This document shows, piece by piece, positions 25,816 to 33,983 of a DNA stretch of 64,000 bases (position 1 is its first letter; every line of letters begins with the position of its first letter). The translations under genes were made by a program, and so were the position numbers. The notes beneath the pieces are model-generated. The model did no database searches and was not told where the DNA came from. It saw only the letters and a program-made list of their open reading frames with translations. The DNA comes from Halomonas sp. (GTDB taxonomy: Bacteria; Pseudomonadota; Gammaproteobacteria; Pseudomonadales; Halomonadaceae). The stretch spans positions 117,485 to 181,484 of the forward strand of contig NZ_JAGOBJ010000006.1 in NCBI RefSeq assembly GCF_017983445.1, written 5' to 3'.

Positions 25816-27690
25816 CTAGCCCAAATGTTCGACACCATGGATTATGGTCTCAGGAAATAGACCCTGCTCAATGATCGCGGCACGAGCCACAGAGACATCT
25901 GGAACAAAAGCAACAACTGCTAGGTCTTTCGTTGCACGCGAGCAGCACACATAGAAGAGACGGCGTGTTCGATCAAGTACGGACTCCTCCCCTGCCGCAA
26001 TCCTGGCTCGATCGTTCTCCGATAGAGAAATGTACCCAAAATACTTGCCATAAGAGTATTGGTGGTAGCCAGCTTCTTCATCATCGATAACAACCAAGAC
26101 TCGCTCGAACTGAGCTCCTTTCACACCATGATGTGTTGCGAACGGTGATTCCTCGTTGTAGTAGCGCCGGTAGGCCCAGAGCTCGTCTAAACTACACTTT
26201 AGGTACGCTTGAATATTCTCGAAACCGCTACTGCCGTCGTCTACTGGCTCGGCAACCAGATGCACATTAAAGCGGTCATCTAGGCGCAGGAGGTCGCAAT
26301 CTCTTATATGCATTAAGGCATTTTTTACAGTCGTCCCCGGCTCGTCCATCAGGACGACTAACTCATCGAATGATTGCTGCAGCGCAGCAAGGGCAAGTTT
26401 TACTTCCTGCCCACGAAGGCGATCTTGCTCAAGCTTCGGACATTCGCTACGCAAGATCGACATAATTGTGAATCGATCACCCGCTCGGGCTGCGACAACT
26501 AATGGGAGTATTTGGTGGACAAGTGGTCTGAGCGGCCAAGCTGTTCCATCCTTCAGCCCTTCACTCAGGTTTATCGGAGCTCGATCATTAAGCGCTGCAT
26601 ATAGATTGGGAAAGCCTAGCCGGGTCGCCGCCATGCGGTGCACAAGTACAAGCAAGCGCACATCTTCTTCCCGCATATCGCTTAACCAGAGGCCATCACC
26701 GGTCTCGGCCGCTAACCACCGCCTGACGGCAGAGAGATTAGCGTTTCGCTGCGTGTCCGCAGGCAGTATAAACAGATTGGTGGTACCGGCAACTGAGTGC
26801 TCAATGCCATCAACGTTTATCGTCCGACCACGCACCTGCTCGAGCCCGTCGGCAGGGACGCGGACCGCATTAATAACCTCAAGTACCGATGTCGGGCATC
26901 GAAAGTTCTCAGGTTTTGTGATCTTCGCCCAGCCGTCGTTTGAAGGGACATCGCCTGCTCCGCTCATATAGATCCTTTGCATCGGGTCTCCGAAGTACCC
27001 GACACACAGACTAGAATGCTCGCCCGCAATGTGTTGTAACGCTCGGACAACCTCTGGATTTGTATCTTGGCTTTCATCAACAAAGATATAAGGAAATCGC
27101 TTAGCTACGAGCCGTCTCAGTAGCGGATGTTTTGCGATACAGGCTGGGGTGAGCTTGAGAATATCGTCGTGGCCGAGGATACCATCGGCGTAGCTGCTAC
27201 CAGTACCATAGACGAACTTTTCAACGCTATTGACTACGCTTAGCTCGGCCTCAAGATCAGCGATCTCCTGTTCGAGACGAGCCTTCGTTTTAGCCTGAGT
27301 CCGAGGCTTAATATAGTGTTCCCGTCGCTCTGCGATCTTTTCCTCAATGCGGGAGGCAACCCAGGCCGCAATATCCGAGTGGAACGGTCGAATAAGCAGC
27401 CATAGAAAACTGTGAATGGTTGAAATGTGGAATAGCGCCGAGACGCCAACATCGGCCGTAATCTCAACGACAGCAACTTCAGTATAAGTAATGCAGACGA
27501 TTTGCTGTCCGGCGCGTCTCAACATGGGACCACGGGTTTCGCCCAGGTGTGCGATCGCCTTAATCAGCGAGGTTGTCTTGCCCGATCCAGCTCCAGCAAC
27601 CATGACGAACGAACGCGGGGGCGCCCGATCAAGACACGCCCGAACGTTCAGATCAGCTGGCGTGTCAGGACTGTTAATTCGGGTCGTCAT
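25816..27690 (-). CDS. UvrD/PcrA-like SF1 helicase, GajB-like component
   Basis: A 624-residue SF1A helicase: motif I AGAGSGKTT (residues 32-40), motif II FVDESQD (near 205), motif III YFGDPMQRIY, motif V THHGVKGAQFERVLVV and motif VI RLFYVCCSRATKDLAV. Its start overlaps the OLD-nuclease stop by 4 bp (ATGA), the arrangement of Gabija anti-phage systems (GajA nuclease, GajB helicase). In Gabija, GajB is thought to activate GajA. It is longer than the ~494-residue Bacillus cereus GajB, mostly through a charged insertion around residues 115-165. Confidence 0.87.
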   Translation of the reverse strand: MTTRINSPDTPADLNVRACLDRAPPRSFVMVAGAGSGKTTSLIKAIAHLGETRGPMLRRAGQQIVCITYTEVAVVEITADVGVSALFHISTIHSFLWLLIRPFHSDIAAWVASRIEEKIAERREHYIKPRTQAKTKARLEQEIADLEAELSVVNSVEKFVYGTGSSYADGILGHDDILKLTPACIAKHPLLRRLVAKRFPYIFVDESQDTNPEVVRALQHIAGEHSSLCVGYFGDPMQRIYMSGAGDVPSNDGWAKITKPENFRCPTSVLEVINAVRVPADGLEQVRGRTINVDGIEHSVAGTTNLFILPADTQRNANLSAVRRWLAAETGDGLWLSDMREEDVRLLVLVHRMAATRLGFPNLYAALNDRAPINLSEGLKDGTAWPLRPLVHQILPLVVAARAGDRFTIMSILRSECPKLEQDRLRGQEVKLALAALQQSFDELVVLMDEPGTTVKNALMHIRDCDLLRLDDRFNVHLVAEPVDDGSSGFENIQAYLKCSLDELWAYRRYYNEESPFATHHGVKGAQFERVLVVIDDEEAGYHQYSYGKYFGYISLSENDRARIAAGEESVLDRTRRLFYVCCSRATKDLAVVAFVPDVSVARAAIIEQGLFPETIIHGVEHLG

Positions 27691-29981
27691 GCTGTTACCT
27701 CGTCGCCCGTGGCAGCCCGCACACCTTCAAGCTCTTCCCCCTGCAATAGCTCCTCGACTATATTATCGTCCGACTCTGGCAGCGCGACTTCGGTCTCGAG
27801 CCAGCTCAGGCCCTCTGCAATATAAGTTGGAACCGACCAACTGTTAGGATTTTCAGCGAGCAAGGCGAGCGCAAAGTCGGTTTTGCTAAAGCTCTTAGAC
27901 TGCACGCGCTTGTGGATGCGCTGCGCAAGTGTGTTCAGATCCATCTTGTCGGCCTTTGCGATGCGGAGTTGAAGCGTTCTACGGACCTTATCCTGGCACC
28001 ATTCAAGATTTTCGAGCGCGAATGCTTCCTCTAGTGTACGCCCTGCGAGCGTCAAGGTTTCTCTGTTCCAGGTGACATCGGTCCGGCACTGATAGGCAAC
28101 TCGAACCAAAGCGTCATTGTCGTTCGTCCGCGGCTGGATCTTCTGCTCTGCTTTTGCATCCCAAAGGTCAGCAACCGCAGAGCATTTCGGTATCCATTGG
28201 AGCAGAGTCTGATTGGACGTCGCAGCGCCTGGATGGCCTGCAATGCACGCCTTTCCAGGTTTCTCGCCACCAACAAGCACCTCATCTTCATCTTCATCTT
28301 CATCTTCATCTTCATCTTCATCTTCATCTATATCCTCAGCACCACTGTTGCTCTGTCCCAGTGGTCCGAACACGCTGTCGAGATCGGTTATGATGAGCGT
28401 TGTCAGCCCGAGAAAATCTATCAGCTCTTTGAATCGGTAGCCGAATGCCCCGCCGATTTCAAGGATGGTAAGATAGGTCGATTGTAGCCGTGGCGCGGCA
28501 ATGGAAATCATCTGTGGCAATAGCAGCCGCTCGACATTGCCTTCAACCAGCACGACGCCGTCGGCGAAGAACAGATCGCAGTGCGCAAGTTTCAAATAGC
28601 GCTCAAGGAAACTCCGGATGTTCGGATCGGCGCTGTCATAGAAATTCGATAGGTTGAGTACATTAGAAGTCGCCACATTCTGCTCACGGCTACGGCGAAA
28701 ATAGCGGATGGGCCGAAACCCCCGTTCGTAAAGAATATGAGTCGAGTGGGTCGTGACTACAACCTGACTCGTATAGTGCGTGCGGTCTTCGTCCTGCAGC
28801 GCCAGGATGGCCATTACCTTGCGGATGAAAGCCTGTTGGAGCTGGGCATGGAGGTGCGCCTCGGGCTCCTCAATGAAGATCAGGTGCACCGGCGGGCGGT
28901 TCTCCTCAATCGCCAACCATTGGGCGTGGAGGTCGAGCAGCTCGACGACCATGAAAATAAGGTTCTTGAAGCCCAGTCCGTTATAACGGTCAGGTAAGGT
29001 AGGTGGATCTGGGTTTCCGTCATCTGCCCCCAACGCATAATGAATGATTGCACCATCTCGACCGTTCATAATCTGTGCCGGGTCGAGGGCCGAGCGGATT
29101 ATCATGCGAGGATTGGAAAGGCCTGGATAACCAAGCTTCGATAAGCTCTTAAGAGTCGGCTCGAAGACTCGTTCGAGATGTTGATTGAGCGAAACTTCTG
29201 ATGCTGCAAGGGCACGCAACGCCTCGGTGTCTTCACCTTTTTGTTCAAGGTTGCGCCCGTAGAAGCGGCTGAGCACGCGAGAAAGGTCCTCGGCGCGGGA
29301 GCCACCTGGGCCGTCCGAGAGATGGCGCTGTGCGTTCAAGAAGTTAACATGGATAAGACCGTTCAAGATCTCACGGCCGCTACGGTCACGGCCAGTAAGA
29401 CAGGCTGGAGTATAGTCCTCCTCTGCTACCATGCTTGAATCAAACCGGGCGGGATCAAGAACAAAATAACGTAGCTCATACTCATCGTACAGCCTATCGC
29501 GAAGGAACTCCCGCAGGTTACGTGGCGAGGGATCGAAGACGGGAGCTCCGGCCTGATCTTTAGTGACAGCATCTAGCGCTCGCTGGCGCACCTCGATGTA
29601 ACGTGCTTGTGTCGCCGCTGGGTTGCTGGGTACGTAGGCAATACGCATCCCTACCAGTTTACCTTCCCAAGCAAGACTTGGAAGAAGATCAATGACGCGA
29701 TGAACGTCGTCCGGGCTGATTTCGAACCAAATGTCAACTTCTATCGTGGGTAGGCACGCTTCGCTATCACCCTCACCAAACGAAACGATATCGCTCCAGA
29801 GTTCAGCGCTAAAGTCATGTATATTGAAGCGGCCATGACCAGTGAATAACTGGAGTGCGTGCCCGACCGATGTTTTGCCGCTGTTGTTCGAGCCGACAAA
29901 AATGGAGATGTCAGAAGCAAGATCAATCACAACATCCTTAAGTCGCCTGAAATTGCGTATGGCCAACACTTTTAAGTGCAT
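27687..29981 (-). CDS. OLD-family ATPase/TOPRIM endonuclease, GajA-like component
   Basis: The 764-residue product has an ABC-type ATPase with Walker A VGSNNSGKTS (residues 29-38), Walker B HLIFIEEPEAHLHAQLQ and TTHSTHIL, then a TOPRIM domain with VLVEGNVERLLLP (Glu near 479) and ITDLDSV (Asp pair near 533). Class 2 OLD + UvrD is the Gabija pair: GajA nicks DNA when nucleotides fall. It is about 190 residues longer than B. cereus GajA; a (DE)8 acidic run lies right after the TOPRIM DxD motif. ATG 29981 is chosen because GGAGGGGG precedes it; GTG 29996 is in frame. Confidence 0.87.
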   Translation of the reverse strand: MHLKVLAIRNFRRLKDVVIDLASDISIFVGSNNSGKTSVGHALQLFTGHGRFNIHDFSAELWSDIVSFGEGDSEACLPTIEVDIWFEISPDDVHRVIDLLPSLAWEGKLVGMRIAYVPSNPAATQARYIEVRQRALDAVTKDQAGAPVFDPSPRNLREFLRDRLYDEYELRYFVLDPARFDSSMVAEEDYTPACLTGRDRSGREILNGLIHVNFLNAQRHLSDGPGGSRAEDLSRVLSRFYGRNLEQKGEDTEALRALAASEVSLNQHLERVFEPTLKSLSKLGYPGLSNPRMIIRSALDPAQIMNGRDGAIIHYALGADDGNPDPPTLPDRYNGLGFKNLIFMVVELLDLHAQWLAIEENRPPVHLIFIEEPEAHLHAQLQQAFIRKVMAILALQDEDRTHYTSQVVVTTHSTHILYERGFRPIRYFRRSREQNVATSNVLNLSNFYDSADPNIRSFLERYLKLAHCDLFFADGVVLVEGNVERLLLPQMISIAAPRLQSTYLTILEIGGAFGYRFKELIDFLGLTTLIITDLDSVFGPLGQSNSGAEDIDEDEDEDEDEDEDEDEVLVGGEKPGKACIAGHPGAATSNQTLLQWIPKCSAVADLWDAKAEQKIQPRTNDNDALVRVAYQCRTDVTWNRETLTLAGRTLEEAFALENLEWCQDKVRRTLQLRIAKADKMDLNTLAQRIHKRVQSKSFSKTDFALALLAENPNSWSVPTYIAEGLSWLETEVALPESDDNIVEELLQGEELEGVRAATGDEVTA
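28282..28329. repeat. Hexanucleotide microsatellite (8 units of TCATCT) inside gajA-like gene
   Basis: Eight perfect copies of TCATCT (read on the minus strand as codons for Asp-Glu) encode (DE)8 at about residues 552-567 of the nuclease, directly after the TOPRIM DxD. Copy-number change by slippage would keep the frame and lengthen or shorten the acidic loop by two residues per unit. Confidence 0.95.
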
Positions 29982-30231
29982 ATCCCCCTCCCCCACTAAG
30001 CTTGTTTGATCCGCATCCCAGCGCTATTGAAAGAGATCATCCGTATCAACATAGAAATACCCATCCTGTTTCCAAATAATGACGAGCAATGTATGAATAT
30101 TGGCAACTTTATTAGTCGCACCGATCTTAATGTCCACTTAAAGCCGAAGTTGCCACACTAGTGTCGAGCATAATTTTTTATATCCCTAGGCTCAGGCGTC
30201 TGCTTTATGAAGCTTTTGTATCGTCCAAATG

Positions 30232-30248
30232 GACAATCGGCGATTGTC
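30232..30248. promoter_or_regulatory. 17-bp perfect palindrome upstream of Gabija-like operon
   Basis: GACAATCG-G-CGATTGTC, an 8-1-8 perfect dyad, overlapped on its left by a second, shorter dyad GTCCA-AA-TGGAC (30223-30234). The geometry is that of a repressor operator. It is about 250 bp from the nuclease start; no regulator gene is obvious in the island apart from the HigA remnant. Confidence 0.45.
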
Positions 30249-30509
30249 AGGTCTCCGCATCTCCCGCAAGCGAATTAATACTCATTGCCCCTTTATAAAT
30301 TTAATTATTATTAGCAGTATTACCCATACCGTCATACCTATACAACCCGATCATTTGCGACTTAAGGCTATTCAACACACAGTATTTTTAGGAAGGCGTC
30401 GGTACTACCAGGCCTCATGGGGAACATTCTTTTCTACTATCGGCCAGCAGATGACCAGACTTGAGGTAGTTGCTTTTGATCCTATCTGTCTAAAGCGCAT
30501 AAACCCGCA

Positions 30510-30869
30510 TTAATTCGCATGATTTTCATGCGCCCATTTTCCACCCTCCAGCCCAGCAGTGGCGCGGCTTGGCATCGTGTGCAATGGTGCATAAAAACCA
30601 ATACATTTAGCGCGCGGGCGGGGCGGGGTGTCGATAGCGCGCCGTGGGTTGCGGCCGGTATGCGGGTATGAGGTTGGCAACATCCTAGCCAGACAATCTG
30701 TGGCCGCGCTCAATAGCTGCCCTTCTGTTGCTCTAAGCCCTAACACACGAACGCCCCGCACAAGGGCGGGGCGTCGATCATATACACGCTTTTTGACCGA
30801 TGCAGCGTGCTTACTTTGGACAGCGTGCCGTAGGCCGGAGTTGGGGCGAAAGCCTATGACTGACAACAC
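30510..30869 (-). CDS. Possible Ash/Icd-like phage-satellite small protein
   Basis: The 119-codon frame contains VYDRRPALVRGVRVLGLRA and a basic Pro/Arg-rich C-terminus, reminiscent of the Ash/Icd-like proteins often predicted in P4-type satellites and prophage immunity regions. These reading frames are short and compositionally biased, and many are doubtful. A diverged copy of its CGCCCC hairpin segment occurs at 31437-31471. I list it as possible only. Confidence 0.25.
   Translation of the reverse strand: MLSVIGFRPNSGLRHAVQSKHAASVKKRVYDRRPALVRGVRVLGLRATEGQLLSAATDCLARMLPTSYPHTGRNPRRAIDTPPRPRAKCIGFYAPLHTMPSRATAGLEGGKWAHENHAN
30750..30785. repeat. Hairpin-bearing repeat, copy 1
   Basis: AACGCCCCGC-ACAA-GGGCGGGGCGT followed by GATCATATAC. 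A second copy at 31437-31471 matches at nearly all positions. The inverted CGCCCCGC/GCGGGGCG arms make a stable stem. The two copies flank the GNAT gene and could be bidirectional terminators or copies of a satellite-associated element. Confidence 0.6.
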
Positions 30870-30897
30870 TGCCGCTAGAGTGCCTTTGAGTGCTAGG

Positions 30898-31332
30898 TTA
30901 TGAATGCACTACCTGATACCGCATTTCAATTAGTTGGTGTTCGCCTACAATTTCTACTTCCTTGACGAACTCAAATCCAAACCTTTCGTAGTAATTTCTA
31001 AGGTAGCTGTGGGCATGGATCTCAATAGAAGTCACACCTAACGCTTGCGCATATTGCATCATTGCCTGGACGACTTTTGAAGCGACGCCCATTCCACGGC
31101 ATACCTCACTGACCGCTACTCTAGCCATGGTAGAAGAACCATCTTCTTCCACGGTTAGCCGGGCCGTTGCAATGGGTTCACCGTTTTCCGTTACCAATGC
31201 GTGGTATGAAGCCTCATCCAGTCCATCCAGGTCCAGCTCTGCAGGAATGTTTTGTTCACGTGTAAACACCTGATAACGGATGCCCTGGGCTTGGTGGATC
31301 AGCTCAGAATCATTACCGATAGTGACTTCCAT
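30898..31332 (-). CDS. GNAT-family N-acetyltransferase
   Basis: A 144-residue single-domain GNAT: GIRYQVFTREQNIP near the N-terminus (ElaA/YjcF-like), acetyl-CoA-binding block VCRGMGVASKVVQAMM (residues 81-96), and the C-terminal NYYERFGFEFVKEVEIVG. Substrate unknown. It starts with ATG 31332 preceded by TTGGAGA. It is flanked by two hairpin repeats and by an 11-bp inverted repeat (30867-30877 and 31610-31620), which may mark it as a separately acquired unit. Confidence 0.85.
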   Translation of the reverse strand: MEVTIGNDSELIHQAQGIRYQVFTREQNIPAELDLDGLDEASYHALVTENGEPIATARLTVEEDGSSTMARVAVSEVCRGMGVASKVVQAMMQYAQALGVTSIEIHAHSYLRNYYERFGFEFVKEVEIVGEHQLIEMRYQVVHS

Positions 31333-31686
31333 TGTTGTTTTTCTCCAAGAAATAGTAGGTATAAGGTATCACATTCGTTTTTCCCGCTTGAACGGGTGGC
31401 GGCAGGCAGAGCGGAGATTCCTAGCCATAAAGTACAAACGCCCCACAAAAGGCGGGGCGTAGATCACATACAACCATCTTTTGCCTATGCGGCGTCGAGA
31501 TCGTCTAGGTTGGGCACATGCGCTTCAAGCTAAAGCTACTTCAAATGGCGGAAGAATCTAAAGTAGATGGGTACTCACTGCTCAATTTAGACTTGCCGTG
31601 GTTGAGCATAGCGGCAGTGCTGACACATTAAATAGCCTCACCCTTCCTCCATGTTCTTTCGCCGCTTGAAGCTCAAGCCATCGAAA
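31333..31686. other. Intergenic region with second hairpin repeat
   Basis: 354 bp without a credible gene. It contains hairpin-repeat copy 2 (31437-31471) and the sequence TAGCGGCAGTG (31610-31620), inverted relative to 30867-30877. The remainder near 31540-31680 shows no identifiable signal. Confidence 0.5.
31437..31471. repeat. Hairpin-bearing repeat, copy 2
   Basis: AACGCCCCAC-AAAA-GGCGGGGCGT followed by GATCACATAC, matching copy 1 at 30750-30785 apart from a few substitutions and a 1-bp length difference in the stem. Confidence 0.6.
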
Positions 31687-33327
31687 CTACGATACGGCTT
31701 GCAACTGTTTTCCGGCTAGCGCAAGCGACTCTCTGTATTCCCACGCCTCAGCGGCCATCGTCCAATGAACCTCGGCTTGCTGACTATCCACCACTTCTCG
31801 AACTTCAGAGATAGGGACTTGGAAAAACTCCTTGCGCGCATTAAGCCGGTTTACTTGGCGGTTAGCGAATCTGCGGTGAAGCTCGCGTTCTAAAGAGGGA
31901 GCGTCATCGGAATAAATCATCGCATGCACATCAAATGAGAACGGCACGCTGGCATCACCAAGTTCTTTAACGCGATCCAGAGGCTCAAGCCGTCGGGTCA
32001 TGCCTATTTTGAAAACATTCTCGCCAAATGAGCCAATGTTTGAAATTACGTAAACGTGACCACGCCTTGTCTGCTGGGCCATTGAAATTGCACGTTGGCC
32101 GCGCGCCTCTGATTCCTGCAGTTGAAGCTCAAGTTCTGCCAAGCGAGCCTTATAATCTTCGCGCTCAGCCTCACTGGCACTCTCGAGTTGCTTTCGAGCC
32201 TCGGCCATCGCCTTGGCGAGCATTTTCTCTTCTTTTTCAGCCTGTTTTAAAGCCTTCTCAATATCCCTACGGGCCTTTTCTTCTTCGCGCATTTGTTCAC
32301 GGATTTCTCTCTGCTCCTCTTGCTCAATGCGCTTCAGCTCCATTGTGGCTACGGCCCACTTCAACTCTTCTAGGCGCGCTTGCAAATATAGATCGGTGAT
32401 TCGAGCGTTTTTGAAGGGCTGTCCATTGTGGTTTACCAGCGCAAACGCATCGAGAATGCCTTGTTTCAGTTTGCCGTAATTATCATGCTTAACTTTAGAC
32501 AGGATAGAATCGACCTTGCCATTGAAAGCATCAACGGCAAAGTGGATGGCGTATTCTCTTCTTATTTTCTCAACATAATCACAGCCGCCAGCTCGGCCAT
32601 TTTTTGCCATGTCTGCACTATGCTTACGTGATTGCTTGAGTTTTTGCCCGGCATCTTTATGTGAAAAATCTTCGGCCAAGTCGTCTAACAGACTTGCGTT
32701 CGGAATGATGTAATCATCATGATAGCCCTCAATGACATTCTTCATAGCCTTTGCTGTTTGCTCATATAGCTTGGCGTTTTCCACCGCTTTCAATGCATTT
32801 CCAGCGGTCTCCTCGGCCTGAATGCGGGCATGAGAAATGATCTTTTCGGCTCTAGCGTGAGCCTCTTGAATGAGGCTTTGTGATTTAGATTCTGAAAGCC
32901 TGACTTTGTCACGAATTTCAGATGCTTCGCGCCGCGCTTCTGCAATTATCTGAGACCGCTTTTCATCAGCATCTCGTTTAATATTGGCAGCTTCAAATTC
33001 AGCGTTCTCTTTTCTGCTGAATGCGGCTTTTAAATGGCTTTTGCTTTCACGTTCGGCGTCTTGCCATAGCTGTCCGCCTTTTTTCTTTGCCTCAAAAACG
33101 ATTCGCTCCGCTTCCAGCTCGGCATCCTCAATCGCTTGATACTTTGATAAGCGCTCAAGAGCGGCGTCTAGCTCGCTTATCTTATGGCTTCTTTCTTCAA
33201 GCGCTGAAGTTATATCAACCACTTGCTTCTCTGCGCTTTTTTTCTTTCTCGCAATCACCAGGGCGGCAACCCACCCAGAGAGCATCAAGCAGCCGAGAAC
33301 CACTAGAACAACTTTCGAAAATTCCAT
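31687..33327 (-). CDS. Membrane-anchored DUF4041 coiled-coil protein with T5orf172/Mug113 GIY-YIG-like domain
   Basis: The 546-residue product has an N-terminal membrane helix (residues 5-25), a long charged coiled coil (about 40-200), a DUF4041 domain (about 215-330, around YHDDYIIPNASLLDDLAEDF), a second coiled coil (about 330-410) and a C-terminal T5orf172 domain (about 418-510; GHVYVISNIGSFGENVFKIG, ELHRRFANRQVNRLNARKEF). T5orf172 is a divergent GIY-YIG nuclease-like fold. Such proteins recur in phages and defence islands, but the activity is not known; the membrane anchor hints at action on incoming DNA at the envelope (inference). Confidence 0.85.
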   Translation of the reverse strand: MEFSKVVLVVLGCLMLSGWVAALVIARKKKSAEKQVVDITSALEERSHKISELDAALERLSKYQAIEDAELEAERIVFEAKKKGGQLWQDAERESKSHLKAAFSRKENAEFEAANIKRDADEKRSQIIAEARREASEIRDKVRLSESKSQSLIQEAHARAEKIISHARIQAEETAGNALKAVENAKLYEQTAKAMKNVIEGYHDDYIIPNASLLDDLAEDFSHKDAGQKLKQSRKHSADMAKNGRAGGCDYVEKIRREYAIHFAVDAFNGKVDSILSKVKHDNYGKLKQGILDAFALVNHNGQPFKNARITDLYLQARLEELKWAVATMELKRIEQEEQREIREQMREEEKARRDIEKALKQAEKEEKMLAKAMAEARKQLESASEAEREDYKARLAELELQLQESEARGQRAISMAQQTRRGHVYVISNIGSFGENVFKIGMTRRLEPLDRVKELGDASVPFSFDVHAMIYSDDAPSLERELHRRFANRQVNRLNARKEFFQVPISEVREVVDSQQAEVHWTMAAEAWEYRESLALAGKQLQAVS

Positions 33328-33486
33328 CCAAATCCCTTAAAAGCAATTGTCAGTTGCGCCTCTACGGGCGATCTAATCAATCTTAGCTTTAAAGGTAAGG
33401 GTGGCGCTATCGCGACTGCTGCACTTTCAACAGAAAGTTGAAGCTATACCGCTATACGGTGTAATGGGTTAGCGAGAGGACTGCAA

Positions 33487-33693
33487 ATGATCAAATCATT
33501 CAGAGACCAATGGCTAGAAAAATTTTACAAGACTGAAGAAGTAACCGGATCGATTCCATCAACGATAGTTAGATTAAAGCGCAAGCTGGACTTGATCGAT
33601 GCATCAGTATCTTAGGCTGACTTGAGAGTGCCTCGCGGCAACCGTTTCAAGCACTTGAGTGGTCCAATGGTCAGGCTAGCGATATCAATCTAG
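33487..33693 (+). pseudogene. higB: higB-like toxin remnant
   Basis: MIKSFRDQWLEKFYKTEE is the typical HigB start and, after an in-frame TAG at 33613, the frame continues ADLRVPRGNRFKHLSG, the conserved middle of HigB, before ending at 33691 without the C-terminal RNase segment (WHSIRVNKQWRL-type block missing). The gene is thus interrupted by a nonsense codon and truncated. It precedes the higA-like remnant. Confidence 0.8.
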
Positions 33694-33717
33694 ACCCGCA
33701 CACTTATAGGTGACGCC

Positions 33718-33906
33718 ATGATGACAGAGCGCAAGCCCACCACTGTTGGTGAGATGCTGACCCTTGAATTCCTTGAGCCGCTGAAGCTTACCCAATCTGC
33801 GCTTGCGCGTCAGATGGGTACGGCGCCCCGCCTGGTCAACGAACTCTGCAATCACAAGCTAGCATTGACGGCTGAAGCCGACAACATGTTGAATTCATCT
33901 GCATAA
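33718..33906 (+). pseudogene. higA: higA-like antitoxin, C-terminally truncated
   Basis: The 62 codons encode KPTTVGEMLTLEFLEPLKLTQ and ALARQMGTAPRLVNELCNHK, the N-terminal helix-turn-helix of HigA/VapI antitoxins (normally about 95-100 residues). The frame ends soon after TAEAD, where functional proteins continue TALRLARLF...FWLNLQ. DNA binding may remain possible, but the partner toxin is broken, so the module looks dead. Confidence 0.65.
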
Positions 33907-33983
33907 CAAGTCAAATGGCAGGCCCCATGCTTACGCCTGGACACGGCTTGCGCGTTTGGCACATGTAATAAGAAGAGGTGAAA

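Larger units (their letters stand above)
29982..30897. other. Long intergenic region upstream of the Gabija-like operon
   Basis: About 900 bp without a convincing conserved gene. The part next to the nuclease gene is AT-rich and should hold its promoter. A 17-bp perfect palindrome lies at 30232-30248. The distal part is GC-rich and includes a possible Ash/Icd-like frame (30510-30869, minus strand) and a hairpin (30750-30785). An ORF of 94 codons at 30229-30513 on the plus strand has no recognisable features. Confidence 0.5.
25571..33983. mobile_element. 8.4-kb genomic island integrated at tRNA-Arg(CCT)
   Basis: The segment between the two 17-bp att repeats holds a Gabija-like pair, a GNAT acetyltransferase, a DUF4041/T5orf172 protein and a broken HigBA module, with several visibly AT-rich non-coding stretches, unlike the flanking core genes. 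The left repeat abuts the MocR stop codon. No integrase, excisionase or replication gene is recognisable inside, so the island is either a decayed remnant or a satellite mobilised in trans. Boundaries are inferred from the repeats. Confidence 0.75.

Noticed and set aside
28154-28487. Serine-rich or Phe-Ile-rich frames across the TCATCT repeat
   Set aside because: They are translations of the microsatellite in other frames; the nuclease frame is the conserved one.
30229-30513. 94-codon plus-strand frame in the island
   Set aside because: It starts inside the palindrome, is AT-rich and has no recognisable domain or ribosome site.
30898-31620. Integron gene cassette carrying the GNAT gene
   Set aside because: I looked for attC ends (RYYYAAC and GTTRRRY boxes in a paired layout) and an integron integrase and found neither. 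The hairpins fit terminators or satellite repeats better.
31687-33327. Chemoreceptor or SMC-like annotation for the coiled-coil protein
   Set aside because: The C-terminal T5orf172 domain and absence of a Walker motif or MCP signalling tip exclude these.
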